DNA of 64,000 nt from Gardnerella vaginalis (GTDB lineage Bacteria; Actinomycetota; Actinomycetes; Actinomycetales; Bifidobacteriaceae). The DNA lies in the NCBI RefSeq assembly GCF_040427915.1, contig NZ_JBETXJ010000002.1, forward strand, positions 1 to 64,000, in the 5' to 3' direction. A model generated the notes under the pieces. It made no database searches, had not been told where the DNA came from, and was given only the letters and a program-made list of their open reading frames with translations. Below, piece after piece: positions 36,501 through 45,327 of this stretch. Position 1 is the stretch's first letter, and every line of letters begins with the position of its first letter. Made by a program: the position numbers and the translations under genes.

Positions 36501-37701
36501 CTCTTAAAGTCAAATACGCTTCCCTGCTTGCGATTCGCCCCACAATAATCGCAGAAGTTACCAAAACACTAGCGAGCGAAAACGCTACGGAAACTGCCGC
36601 AAGCGCGCACACAAACCAAACATTCGACTCCAAGTACGGCAATTGCAACTGTTGAGAAATAACAACATTATATGGGAACAAAATAAGCGAAGCAAAAGCA
36701 ACGCCAATCACGCCTCCACAAAAACCAATCGCCGACGATTCACGCGCGACCATCTTTAGAAGCATGCTCTTATTGGCGCCCAAAATCCTAAGAGAAGCAA
36801 ATTCTCTTTTGCGCTCCGAAGTAGAAGATGCAAAAACGCACACAAGAATCAGCATTCCCACAAGCCAAAACGCAAGAATGCCAAGAAAAATCGCCTTGTT
36901 TAGCACTTCTAAACTCTTTTTAGTCTGCTCGGTAATTCCTCCTGGAAACACCATTCCAAGACTTTTAATTCCGCTAGTTTTACGAATATTTTCCGCAACG
37001 TTTTGCGCACTAAAACCCTTACGCACTTTTACAAGAACCGCACTAACAGCCTTGCGTGCATATTTTGCAGGAATCGCAGTGTGTCCAACTTTCGACGAAT
37101 ATTTAACAACCGCTGGAATCGTATCTCTGTTTACAAACACTGAGTTGTCTAAGCTAGTGCCTGTTTTAGCAAGTTGCGCAACAATCGGCCATTCATGCCC
37201 ATACAAGCGAACTGTGTTTTGGTAAGACACAAGCACATTTGCGCCCGCAATCATCTGACCTTTTTTAAGCTCGCTTTTGTGCTGTGAATAAATCCATGGA
37301 GCGATTACAAAGTCACTAGTAGGGTCAAAACCTATGATTTGCAACTTTTCCGCACAGCATCCAGCCGATAGAGAAGATATGTAAGTCTGTACGCTTGCTT
37401 TTTCAACGCCTTTTGACTTTCGTACAAAATCCTCAATATTGTTTGTAAAGTAAAACGTGCTAGATCCGCCATTAGTTAGCAACGCTTCCGCGCGATTGTA
37501 AGTGTTTTGCGGAATAACCATAATATCCGCGCCAAGACGAGCGCGCATACTACTTAAACCATTAGAAAGATTAAGTGAGATTAGCGAGCCGCCAAAAAAC
37601 ACTGCAGCTAAGCATGCGGAAACCACGATTAACGCGGCGGTTCTAAGCGGCTTTTGCTTTAGGTTTTCTAGCGGCAATCGCTTTAATGTAATAGTGTGCA
37701 T
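36490..37701 (-). CDS. FtsX/MacB-like ABC permease
   Basis: The 403-residue protein has an N-terminal helix (TAALIVVSACLAAVFFGGSL), a large extracellular MacB-like periplasmic domain (about 45-270) and three C-terminal helices (FLGILAFWLVGMLILVCVF; GFCGGVIGVAFASLILF; WFVCALAAVSVAFSLASVLV). With the overlapping ATPase it forms an export or mechanotransmission complex. Upstream lies a DUF4418-like gene. The substrate is unknown. Confidence 0.9.
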   Translation of the reverse strand: MHTITLKRLPLENLKQKPLRTAALIVVSACLAAVFFGGSLISLNLSNGLSSMRARLGADIMVIPQNTYNRAEALLTNGGSSTFYFTNNIEDFVRKSKGVEKASVQTYISSLSAGCCAEKLQIIGFDPTSDFVIAPWIYSQHKSELKKGQMIAGANVLVSYQNTVRLYGHEWPIVAQLAKTGTSLDNSVFVNRDTIPAVVKYSSKVGHTAIPAKYARKAVSAVLVKVRKGFSAQNVAENIRKTSGIKSLGMVFPGGITEQTKKSLEVLNKAIFLGILAFWLVGMLILVCVFASSTSERKREFASLRILGANKSMLLKMVARESSAIGFCGGVIGVAFASLILFPYNVVISQQLQLPYLESNVWFVCALAAVSVAFSLASVLVTSAIIVGRIASREAYLTLRDGE

Positions 37702-37722
37702 AGTAAATTACTTAGATGCGCA

Positions 37723-38157
37723 CTAGCAAGCAGACTTAGTGTCAAGATACACGCTAACAGATGCAAACACTAATGCGAGCACAGATAGCACAATTAACGT
37801 TGGGCGCATAACAGATGTGCAATGCATCATCGGGCTTTTGCAAACACCAATAAGGAACGTTGTAGTAGCGATCATAAACAGAGAGTTAATGATTACAGCA
37901 ATATTTAAGCCAGCGCGAACGTGTTCTTTAACAAATAGCGCAATAATACCTAGAATTGCAATAACTACGCCAATTCCAATAGCCACGCGGCTGGTGTAGT
38001 AGCATGCCATAGGTTGCATCATCATAGGCATTTTAGACATTTTAGCCATTTTGTGCATGCCTCCAGTTGAGCATGGTTTTGCAAATGTCAATGGCGCTAT
38101 AGCAATAAGAATTCCAAAAATAATTGCATGAAGCGATGCGAATAATTTGTTCTTCAT
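37723..38157 (-). CDS. DUF4418-like Met/Cys-rich membrane protein
   Basis: The 144-residue protein has four hydrophobic segments. Between the first two is GGMHKMAKMSKMPMMMQPMA, followed by CYY, and PCSTGG precedes it; later come VCKSPMMHC and a C-terminal Cys. The length and layout fit DUF4418. The Met/Cys/His pattern could bind a soft metal such as copper, which I infer from composition only. It lies 21 bp upstream of an ABC permease and ATPase in the same direction, so it is probably part of that exporter. Confidence 0.8.
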   Translation of the reverse strand: MKNKLFASLHAIIFGILIAIAPLTFAKPCSTGGMHKMAKMSKMPMMMQPMACYYTSRVAIGIGVVIAILGIIALFVKEHVRAGLNIAVIINSLFMIATTTFLIGVCKSPMMHCTSVMRPTLIVLSVLALVFASVSVYLDTKSAC

Positions 38158-38532
38158 AATAAATACCTCATTAAATCTAGTTATTATTTTTAGTGTTGCT
38201 TTTTAACGCAACACGCTTTACGGCACTCACGTTTGTAAGCGCCACGCCTTTTAAAATCTCGTTTATAAATACAATCGCAATGCTTAAGAGCTTAATCAAC
38301 TTCCTCTTGAGTCACGAATCTTACAACATTTGCGGTTTCGTTTACTTTTATATTTTTCCTACTTTTATATTTTTTCGTATAGCTTAATAGAAAACAAGTC
38401 TTGAATATTTTGTTTTAGTGTATATAATCACGCACTAGTTATAACAATATTACAATTGATATTTTAAAGTAATCTTCAGTAAGATTGCATTATTTTAAGT
38501 GCAACATTTATAAAACGAAAAAAATTACAATT
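38158..38532. other. Intergenic upstream of DUF4418 operon
   Basis: This AT-rich 375-bp gap should hold the operon promoter. It contains a 7-bp stem hairpin (38193-38214, GTGTTGC/GCAACAC) and two short overlapping reading frames, one reported separately. Confidence 0.5.
38177..38299 (-). CDS. Possible 40-residue peptide upstream of DUF4418 gene
   Basis: A TTG start follows GAGGAAG, and the frame runs 40 codons (LIKLLSIAIVFINEILKGV at its start) to a TAG 19 bp before the DUF4418 ATG. The TTG overlaps the stop of another short frame ending VRFVTQEEVD. It could be a leader peptide, a gene remnant or chance. Confidence 0.25.
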   Translation of the reverse strand: MIKLLSIAIVFINEILKGVALTNVSAVKRVALKSNTKNNN

Positions 38533-41385
38533 TTACAATTTCTCAATCGGTGCAACTCTTAACATAAGTCTTTTTACACCATCCGAACCAAAGTCAACTG
38601 TAATAATTGAGTTTCTTCCCTTGTCTTGCGTTTTAAGAACAGTTCCAAGACCGTAAGTGTCGTGAGAAATTTTGTCACCTTCGTGGAAATCATTGATGTT
38701 TAAGTGATTGTCCTTTTCTTGCAAACTCTGTTTTTTGTAAGACAATGATGATGAAGATGACTGCAAATTTGATGTGGATGATTGATACTGGTAGGATGCA
38801 CTAGATTTTCTGGCGATTCGAGTGGTGACTTTTCCAGACTTTGAACCATATGAATTGCCATATGAATTAGAGCCATAAGACTTTGAACCATAAGACTTGC
38901 CATAATGCGATTTTCTGTAACTCGATCCGCCGTAAGTGGTGTACGAATCATCGTCCCAACCGCCATCGCTTCCAAAGTCACTGTCAAAATCGCGGTCAAA
39001 ATCACTACCCGCTCCCCTAAGCCCAGCTCGCATAACAGATGCCTCAGTGCGCTTCCAAGAAATCAAATCCGCAGGAATCTCGTCCAAAAACTGGCTTTGA
39101 ATCATTTCCGCAGACTTGCCCCATTGTGATCTCTCAGCCGCCCAAGTGACATACAAAATCTTCTTAGCGCGAGTTATACCAACGTATGCAAGACGACGCT
39201 CCTCGCAAAGCTCCTTTTGATTGTCAACACAACGCGAATGAGGGAAAGTGCCCTGCTCCATTCCAGTCAAAAACACAACAGGATATTCCAAACCTTTAGC
39301 TGTATGAAGTGTCATAAGCGTAACTTTTCCAGTATCTTCGCCCTGGTCTGGAAGCTGATCCGAATCTGCAACTAAAGCCGTAGTCTCCAAAAAACCAGCA
39401 ACATTAGCATCAGGCGTATTCTGTTCATATTCAGCTGCAACCGATTGCAATTGAGACAAATTATCTACTCTAAATTCGTCTTGAGGGTCCTTAGACTCTC
39501 GCAAATCCTGCAACAATCCGCTTTGATTAAGCACGTTCTCTACAACCTTAGAAGGCTTGGAATCGTTAGCTTCCATAAAGTCGATAAGCGAAGTCATAAG
39601 ATCCCTAAAACTCTTAAGCGCATTAAAAGTTCGAGATGAAATACCAATTTGTTCTGCAATCTTATCTATCTGATTAAGAGTAGACCAAAAACTTATAGAA
39701 TTTTCTTTTGCATAAGACGTAATCTGCGACTCAGCACGTGCTCCAAGACCACGCTTTGGAACGTTTAAAATGCGGCGCATATTGACATCGTCATCAGGAT
39801 TTGCAATAGATTGCAAGTAAGCAAGCGCATCTTTGACTTCGCGACGTTCATAGAACTTAGTTCCGCCAACAAGCTGATACGGTAAACCTGACTTAATAAG
39901 CGCATCTTCCAAGCTACGAGATTGCGAATTTGCGCGATACATAATCGCAATATCCGAGTAGTTTATGCCATCTTCGCCACGCAAACGCGCGATTTCTTGA
40001 GCAACCCAAGAAGCCTCACCTTGCGCATTATCAGCAACATAACCAATAATCGGCGAACCTTTACCTAAAGAAGTCCACAACTTTTTAGGCTTTCGATTAG
40101 CGTTGTTGGAGATTACAGCATTTGCAGCATCCAAAATGGTTTGCGTAGAGCGATAATTCTGCTCCAACATAATTGTTGTAGCGTTTGGAAAATCCTGCTC
40201 AAAGTCTTGAATATTGCGAATATCTGCACCGCGGAAAGCATAAATCGACTGGTCTGAATCACCAACAACCGTGATTGAAGACTGCGGAAGTTGAGTGGAA
40301 TCTGGTGAAACTGATGAATCTGGTAAATCTGCGGAATAATCATCCACACCTGCATCATCCACACCTGCAAGCTCACGAATCAACACGTATTGCGCGTGAT
40401 TAGTATCCTGATACTCGTCAACCAAAATGTAGCGGAACTTTCGTCTATAATACGCACTAACTTGCGGATTTTGGCGCAAAAGCCTAACCGTTAACATAAT
40501 CAAATCGTCAAAATCAACAGCATTCGACACGTTAAGCCTATTTTGATACTCCGCGTAAACAGCAGCGTAAAGCGCATCAGCATTGCCAGCAGCATTAAAG
40601 CTAGATGCACCAGATACAGACGCGCCTAGCTTATAATCTGGAGCACAATTTTTAAGATTTTCCTGCCAAGTAACCAAATTATTTTTAAAATCAGATATCT
40701 TAGACAATAAAAGTTTAGGCGTAAACTTTTTAATGTCGATATTCAATTCAGATTCGATTATTTTGACAAGACGCTCACAATCCGAAGAATCGTAGATAGA
40801 AAAGCCCGATTTTAAGCCGATTGAATCACCATGAGCGCGAAGAATCTTAACGCAAGCAGAATGGAAAGTGGAAACCCACATGCTGTTTGCATTATTGCCA
40901 ATTAGGTTCGCAAGACGCTCACGCATCTCAGCTGCAGCCTTGTTAGTAAACGTGATTGCAAGAATCTGACTCGGCCACGCCTTGCGATTAGCCAAAATCC
41001 AAGCAATTCGACGCGTAAGAACACGCGTTTTGCCACTGCCTGCACCTGCACCGATTAAAAGCGCGGGCCCCTCGTATTGAACAGCCTTATATTGCTGAGG
41101 ATTTAGACCTTCTAAGAGTGATTGTGGATTGATTTCGGGTAGGTCGGAAGATTGTGCGGATGTTTGAGCGTATTGGGCAGCGGAAGAAGATTGAGCTGTT
41201 TGGGAAGATTGTACGGAATTTGAAGATTGCACGGAAAAGTCGCCAGCAACCGTAGAAGCAGAAACTTCGCTCGTCATATCTTTATTAATAAGCGCATTAC
41301 TCTGCTCGCTGTCATCTTCTGGATTGCCAAACAAATCAAAATCATAACCGTACTTGCTCAAAAGCCCCTCGCTCCTGTGTTTCAA
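38533..41385 (-). CDS. pcrA: UvrD/PcrA-type DNA helicase
   Basis: The 950-residue protein has all superfamily 1A motifs: LNPQQYKAVQYEG, GAGAGSGKTRVLT, ITFTNKAAAEMRERL, ILVDEYQDTNHAQY, VVGDSDQSIYAFRGA, LEQNYRST, VTLMTLHTAKGLEYPVVFL and EERRLAYVGITRAKK. It unwinds DNA in repair and plasmid or stalled-fork processing. Two regions exceed the usual length near 750: a Ser/Gln-rich N-terminus (about residues 20-85) and a Tyr/Gly/Ser-rich stretch (about 805-895, SSYRKSHYGKSYGSKSYGS). The N-terminal region contains one dispersed motif copy reading VAGDF. Confidence 0.96.
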   Translation of the reverse strand: MKHRSEGLLSKYGYDFDLFGNPEDDSEQSNALINKDMTSEVSASTVAGDFSVQSSNSVQSSQTAQSSSAAQYAQTSAQSSDLPEINPQSLLEGLNPQQYKAVQYEGPALLIGAGAGSGKTRVLTRRIAWILANRKAWPSQILAITFTNKAAAEMRERLANLIGNNANSMWVSTFHSACVKILRAHGDSIGLKSGFSIYDSSDCERLVKIIESELNIDIKKFTPKLLLSKISDFKNNLVTWQENLKNCAPDYKLGASVSGASSFNAAGNADALYAAVYAEYQNRLNVSNAVDFDDLIMLTVRLLRQNPQVSAYYRRKFRYILVDEYQDTNHAQYVLIRELAGVDDAGVDDYSADLPDSSVSPDSTQLPQSSITVVGDSDQSIYAFRGADIRNIQDFEQDFPNATTIMLEQNYRSTQTILDAANAVISNNANRKPKKLWTSLGKGSPIIGYVADNAQGEASWVAQEIARLRGEDGINYSDIAIMYRANSQSRSLEDALIKSGLPYQLVGGTKFYERREVKDALAYLQSIANPDDDVNMRRILNVPKRGLGARAESQITSYAKENSISFWSTLNQIDKIAEQIGISSRTFNALKSFRDLMTSLIDFMEANDSKPSKVVENVLNQSGLLQDLRESKDPQDEFRVDNLSQLQSVAAEYEQNTPDANVAGFLETTALVADSDQLPDQGEDTGKVTLMTLHTAKGLEYPVVFLTGMEQGTFPHSRCVDNQKELCEERRLAYVGITRAKKILYVTWAAERSQWGKSAEMIQSQFLDEIPADLISWKRTEASVMRAGLRGAGSDFDRDFDSDFGSDGGWDDDSYTTYGGSSYRKSHYGKSYGSKSYGSNSYGNSYGSKSGKVTTRIARKSSASYQYQSSTSNLQSSSSSLSYKKQSLQEKDNHLNINDFHEGDKISHDTYGLGTVLKTQDKGRNSIITVDFGSDGVKRLMLRVAPIEKL
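41239..41252 (-). repeat. Dispersed uptake-like motif, copy 3
   Basis: The minus strand reads CGGTTGCTGGCGACTTTTCC in the Ser/Gln-rich N-terminus of PcrA, encoding TVAGDFS. Confidence 0.85.
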
Positions 41386-41474
41386 ATCGCAAAAATTAAA
41401 CTCTAACCAATTTTAACGAACACCAGCTAAACACAATCGCAGCGTTTTGCGAATCGACGATTAGTCGCGCTATT

Positions 41475-41555
41475 CCCGCGTTTGTTCCCTTTTTGGGTCG
41501 AAATGTAAACAAATGCAGGGGGAAAGAAACAAACTCGGGGAAAGAAACAAACTCG
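41475..41555. repeat. 53-bp repeat family, single unit plus half units
   Basis: CCCGCGTTTGTTCCC to GTAAACAAATGCAGGG (41475-41520) is one inverted-type unit in the opposite orientation to the other two loci, followed by two short copies of GAAAGAAACAAACTCGGGG. It lies in the divergent gap between pcrA and xpt, where promoters of both genes must lie. Confidence 0.8.
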
Positions 41556-41674
41556 TGCTATACGACATACCTTCGAGCTTAAAGAGTAACGCACTAAGTG
41601 AGTCAAAGCGGGGGGTAAGCTATACAAATACACGCTACATACGCAAAATACGGCGCAATTTGAAAGGAATAATC

Positions 41675-42256
41675 GTGCAAGAACTTGAAGAACGCATCCA
41701 AAAAGAAGGCATTGTTAAGCCGGGAAATGTTTTGAAAGTTGACGCATTCCTTAACCACCAGTGCGATTGCGCGCTTTTTGACGCAATGGGCGCAGCTTGG
41801 GCGGAGCATTTTAAAAATTCACAAATAAACAAAATTCTAACAATTGAGTCTTCGGGAATCGGAATCGCGTGCGTTGCGGCTCGTCATTTCGGAAACGTTC
41901 CAGTGGTTTTTGCAAAGAAAGCGCAATCGATCAATCTAGACGGAGACCAATACGTGTCTACCGTATTCTCGTTCACAAAGCAGCGCGAGTTCCCAGTGAT
42001 TGTGTCTAGAAAGTATTTAAACGCAGACGACCGTGTTTTAATTTTGGACGATTTTTTGGCTAATGGCAAAGCTTTACAAGGGTTGATTGACATTTGCCAC
42101 CACGCTGGAGCCACAGTTGCTGGCATCGGTATTGCAATTGAAAAAGGCTTCCAAGGCGGCGGAGATGCATTGCGCGAAGCTGGGTATGATTTGGATTCGC
42201 TTGCGATTGTGGACGCAATGGATCCTAACGATGGGTCAATCACCTTCCGCAAATAG
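41675..42256 (+). CDS. xpt: Xanthine phosphoribosyltransferase
   Basis: The 193-residue protein starts at GTG 41675 after AAAGGA, giving [14 protein letters not shown] as in known Xpt. It has [20 protein letters not shown] and the PRPP-binding loop [13 protein letters not shown]. It converts xanthine and PRPP to XMP for purine salvage. The open frame extends upstream to 41513 through the repeat region, but the length and RBS support the GTG. Confidence 0.95.
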   Translation: MQELEERIQKEGIVKPGNVLKVDAFLNHQCDCALFDAMGAAWAEHFKNSQINKILTIESSGIGIACVAARHFGNVPVVFAKKAQSINLDGDQYVSTVFSFTKQREFPVIVSRKYLNADDRVLILDDFLANGKALQGLIDICHHAGATVAGIGIAIEKGFQGGGDALREAGYDLDSLAIVDAMDPNDGSITFRK

Positions 42257-42420
42257 ACTAGTCAATGTGATTGTGCGCAAATTGTGAAAAAATTAAGCAT
42301 AATTCTTCACAAATCGCAATTTTGCGTAAAAATACGATAAAGTAGTTCGGTTAGTGTTTTCAGCATGATACTTTCAATAGGCTAGATAGGCTAGTTTCAA
42401 CTGATTAGGCGGCTAAACGT

Positions 42421-43653
42421 ATGAGTGATGTTGTGATTGTAAGCGCAGCGCGCACACCGATAGGAAAATTCGGAGGCGCATTAAAATCGCTCACATCGGT
42501 TGAGTTAGGAACAATCGCAGCAAAAGCCGCAATCGAACGCGCAAAAATCAGTCCAAAATCTGTAGATCAAGCGATTTTTGGCAACGTGCTTCAAGCAGGC
42601 AGCGGTCAAAACGTTGCGCGCCAAATCGCCCTTAGCTCGGGGCTTGATGAGTCAAGTTGTGCAATGACAATCAACGAAGTTTGCGGATCTGGTCTTAAAG
42701 CCATACGACTCGCGCAGACGGCGATTTGCATGGGCGACGCACAGATTGTAGTTGCTGGCGGCACGGAAAGCATGAGCAACGTGCCTTTTTATGCACAAAA
42801 CGTGCGATTTGGTGGACTTCGCTACGGCAACAGCGCACTGGTTGATGGACTAAAAAAAGACGGTCTTTGTGACGCTTTTACTGGCAAAGAAATGGGAGTT
42901 ACCGCGGAAAACGTGGCTGCAAAATTTGGAATATCGCGCGAGCAGCAAGACGCTTTCGCATTAAAATCTCACCAAAAAGCTGTTTTTGCACAAAATAATG
43001 GCGATTTTGACGCAGAAATTACGCCAGTGCAGCTTTATGACGGAACTGTGATTAACCGCGATGAACATCCGCGAGCCAACACGTCTATGGAGCAGCTTGC
43101 TAAGCTTAAAACGTTGTTTAAAGCGGATTTTGATGTGCGCGAGGCGAATGAAACTCGCGAGGCGAATTTTAGCGCAAAACACTCGCCTACTGTAACCGCT
43201 GGAAACGCGAGTGGCATCAACGATGGCGCCGCAGCACTCGTCTTGATGAGCAAAGACTACGCAATCGAGCACGAAATCGACTATTTGGCAGAAATCGTGG
43301 GATTTGCAGAAGGCGGAATCAGCCCAGATCTTATGGGATACGCGCCAAAACACGTTATGGAACGCATGCTAAAAAACACGGGCTACACCGTTGAAAACAT
43401 TGACCTTTTTGAGATTAACGAAGCGTTTGCCGCACAAAGCATAGCGGTATGCCAGCAGCTGAACATTAACGAAAGCAAACTGAACATAAGAGGCGGAGCA
43501 ATCGCTCTCGGACATCCTTTGGGCGCTAGTGGAGCCAGAATTTTGACAACACTTCTTTACGCACTTAGAGACAATCACATGCAAAACGGTGTTGCAGCTC
43601 TGTGCGTGGGAGGCGGAATTGGAGTGAGCATGCAAGTTAGGATGCGAAAGTAG
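42421..43653 (+). CDS. Acetyl-CoA C-acetyltransferase (thiolase)
   Basis: The 410-residue protein has thiolase motifs: VVIVSAARTPIGKFGG, the acyl-binding Cys88 in NEVCGSGLKA, NEAFAAQSIAV, the His in GGAIALGHPLGASG and the second Cys in ALCVGGGIG. It condenses two acetyl-CoA to acetoacetyl-CoA. The neighbours encode HMG-CoA reductase and HMG-CoA synthase, so it supplies the first step of the mevalonate route to isoprenoids. Confidence 0.95.
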   Translation: MSDVVIVSAARTPIGKFGGALKSLTSVELGTIAAKAAIERAKISPKSVDQAIFGNVLQAGSGQNVARQIALSSGLDESSCAMTINEVCGSGLKAIRLAQTAICMGDAQIVVAGGTESMSNVPFYAQNVRFGGLRYGNSALVDGLKKDGLCDAFTGKEMGVTAENVAAKFGISREQQDAFALKSHQKAVFAQNNGDFDAEITPVQLYDGTVINRDEHPRANTSMEQLAKLKTLFKADFDVREANETREANFSAKHSPTVTAGNASGINDGAAALVLMSKDYAIEHEIDYLAEIVGFAEGGISPDLMGYAPKHVMERMLKNTGYTVENIDLFEINEAFAAQSIAVCQQLNINESKLNIRGGAIALGHPLGASGARILTTLLYALRDNHMQNGVAALCVGGGIGVSMQVRMRK

Positions 43654-43706
43654 TAGTAGTCTTCGTCGTCGTAGTTGTAGTAGTAGTCGTAGTCGTCCGT
43701 AGTAGT
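43650..43706. repeat. Triplet-period microsatellite
   Basis: A run of GTA, GTC and GTT triplets (AGTAGTAGTCTTCGTCGTCG and onward) begins at the thiolase stop codon and fills the start of the 220-bp gap before the HMG-CoA reductase gene. Confidence 0.85.
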
Positions 43707-43873
43707 AGCGTTGCGATACGCGAGTTTACTGGCGAATATTGCAGTACTTCTGGCGACTTTGCTGTTGATGGCGATTCGTCTGTTGCTGGCTGCTTGAAAA
43801 TAGCGTCAATAGCGTCAAAGCAACATTGCAAAAGTGAAAATCGTGAAAATAGCGCAAAAAAAAATGGAGAAAC

Positions 43874-45199
43874 ATGGCAGCTTTTCGAGAATTAAGCGTA
43901 GAACAGCGCATAAAAACTCTGGAATCAGAAGGCGCGCTTAGCGAGGATTGCGCGCAACTGCTGCTCGAACAGCTCGCACAAAGCAGCGAAACAAACATTC
44001 CTGCAAGCGTTGCGAACAGCATGATCGAAAATCAAATCGGGCGATTCAGCCTGCCAGTAGGCGTTGTGCGCGGACTAAAAGTAAACGGAGTAACGCGAAA
44101 CGTGCTGATGGCTACAGAAGAGCCATCCGTAATCGCTGCTGCATGCAACGGTGCAAAAATCGCAGCAAAAAGCCTAGAAAATGGCGTTGTGGCACACAGC
44201 GCACATTACGTTACGAGTACACAAATCGTGTTTGAAGACAAAGACGGAAGTGTAGCCAAAAAACTAGACGAAATAATGCGCGACGAGTCAAAACGCACGA
44301 CGATTAGTGAGGTTGCGCGCTCCGCACACCCATCAATATACCAACGCGGCGGCGGATTAGAACGCGCGCAGGCGGCGACATTGGACGGCTTCGCCAAACT
44401 AACACTAGACATAAACGCGTGCGACGCAATGGGAGCAAACATAGCAAACACCATTGGCGAAGCCGTGAAAACCCAGCTGGAAAGCTGGGTGGGGCGCAAG
44501 GCGCTAGTGGCAATTCTTGCCAACTCCAGCCGCGCAGCAACAGTCGCCGAAGTGCGCATACCCGTAGAAGCGCTTGTGCCTAGCGCAAAAACAGCCGCGG
44601 CTGGAGATGCCGACGGCATGCGCCTTGCGCGCCGCATCGCCGCCTTAAGCTCCCTAGCCACCGTAGACGCGGAGCGCGCTGCAACCCACAACAAAGGAAT
44701 CCTAAACGGAATAGTGGCAGCAGCACTCGCATCTGGCAACGACACACGCGCATTACAAGCAGCAGCACACGAATGGGCAACAAAATCCGGTCGTTACATG
44801 CCTCTTTCAACATGGACCTTGCAAAATTCAGGTCAAATCCTTTACGGTCGTATCGAAATCCCATTGCAAATCGGCACAGTAGGTGGCGCAATCTCCTCAC
44901 TTCCAATGTCAAAAGTCGCGCTGCAAGTTGCTGAAGTCGAAAACGCCAATGATTTCCGTAACATTCTTGCCGCCGTTGGACTCGTACAAAACCTGGCAGC
45001 CCTTCGCGCACTCGCAGGTCCTGGAATCCAAGCTGGTCACATGCGACTTCAAGCCGCAAACATCGCTATCGCATCTGGCGCACATGGAAACGAAATTCAG
45101 AAGGTTGTGCACGCGCTTCTAAACGAAAAGCGTTCAGATTTGAACACGAATTCTGCAAGGATGATTCTTGATAATTTACGAAAAGACAAAAATACTTAG
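43874..45199 (+). CDS. mvaA: HMG-CoA reductase, class II type
   Basis: The 441-residue protein has class II features: ENQIGRFSLPVGVVRG with the catalytic Glu, MATEEPSVIAAACNGAK, cofactor motif CDAMGANIANTIGEAV and GIQAGHMRLQAANIA with the catalytic His. It links HMG-CoA and mevalonate; with HMG-CoA synthase next door the direction is most likely synthesis. GGAG lies five bases before the ATG. Confidence 0.95.
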   Translation: MAAFRELSVEQRIKTLESEGALSEDCAQLLLEQLAQSSETNIPASVANSMIENQIGRFSLPVGVVRGLKVNGVTRNVLMATEEPSVIAAACNGAKIAAKSLENGVVAHSAHYVTSTQIVFEDKDGSVAKKLDEIMRDESKRTTISEVARSAHPSIYQRGGGLERAQAATLDGFAKLTLDINACDAMGANIANTIGEAVKTQLESWVGRKALVAILANSSRAATVAEVRIPVEALVPSAKTAAAGDADGMRLARRIAALSSLATVDAERAATHNKGILNGIVAAALASGNDTRALQAAAHEWATKSGRYMPLSTWTLQNSGQILYGRIEIPLQIGTVGGAISSLPMSKVALQVAEVENANDFRNILAAVGLVQNLAALRALAGPGIQAGHMRLQAANIAIASGAHGNEIQKVVHALLNEKRSDLNTNSARMILDNLRKDKNT

Positions 45200-45255
45200 A
45201 GTTTACAATAATAATTACACGTGTTACTCGGTTAACTACGACTTTCTTCTGTTTG

Positions 45256-45275
45256 GGATAAGTCGCCAGCAACCG
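45256..45275 (-). repeat. Dispersed uptake-like motif, copy 4 (exact 20-mer)
   Basis: The minus strand reads CGGTTGCTGGCGACTTATCC in the gap between mvaA and mvaS, the same 20 bases as two copies in the xerC gene. Confidence 0.9.
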
Positions 45276-45327
45276 CGCCGTAAAATTTACACCACTAAAA
45301 TCGCCCTTAAAAAAAAAATAGGAAACC

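Noticed and set aside
41513..41674. N-terminal extension of xpt
   Set aside because: The frame is open upstream of GTG 41675, but it runs through a dispersed repeat, and the Xpt family length and RBS fit the GTG.
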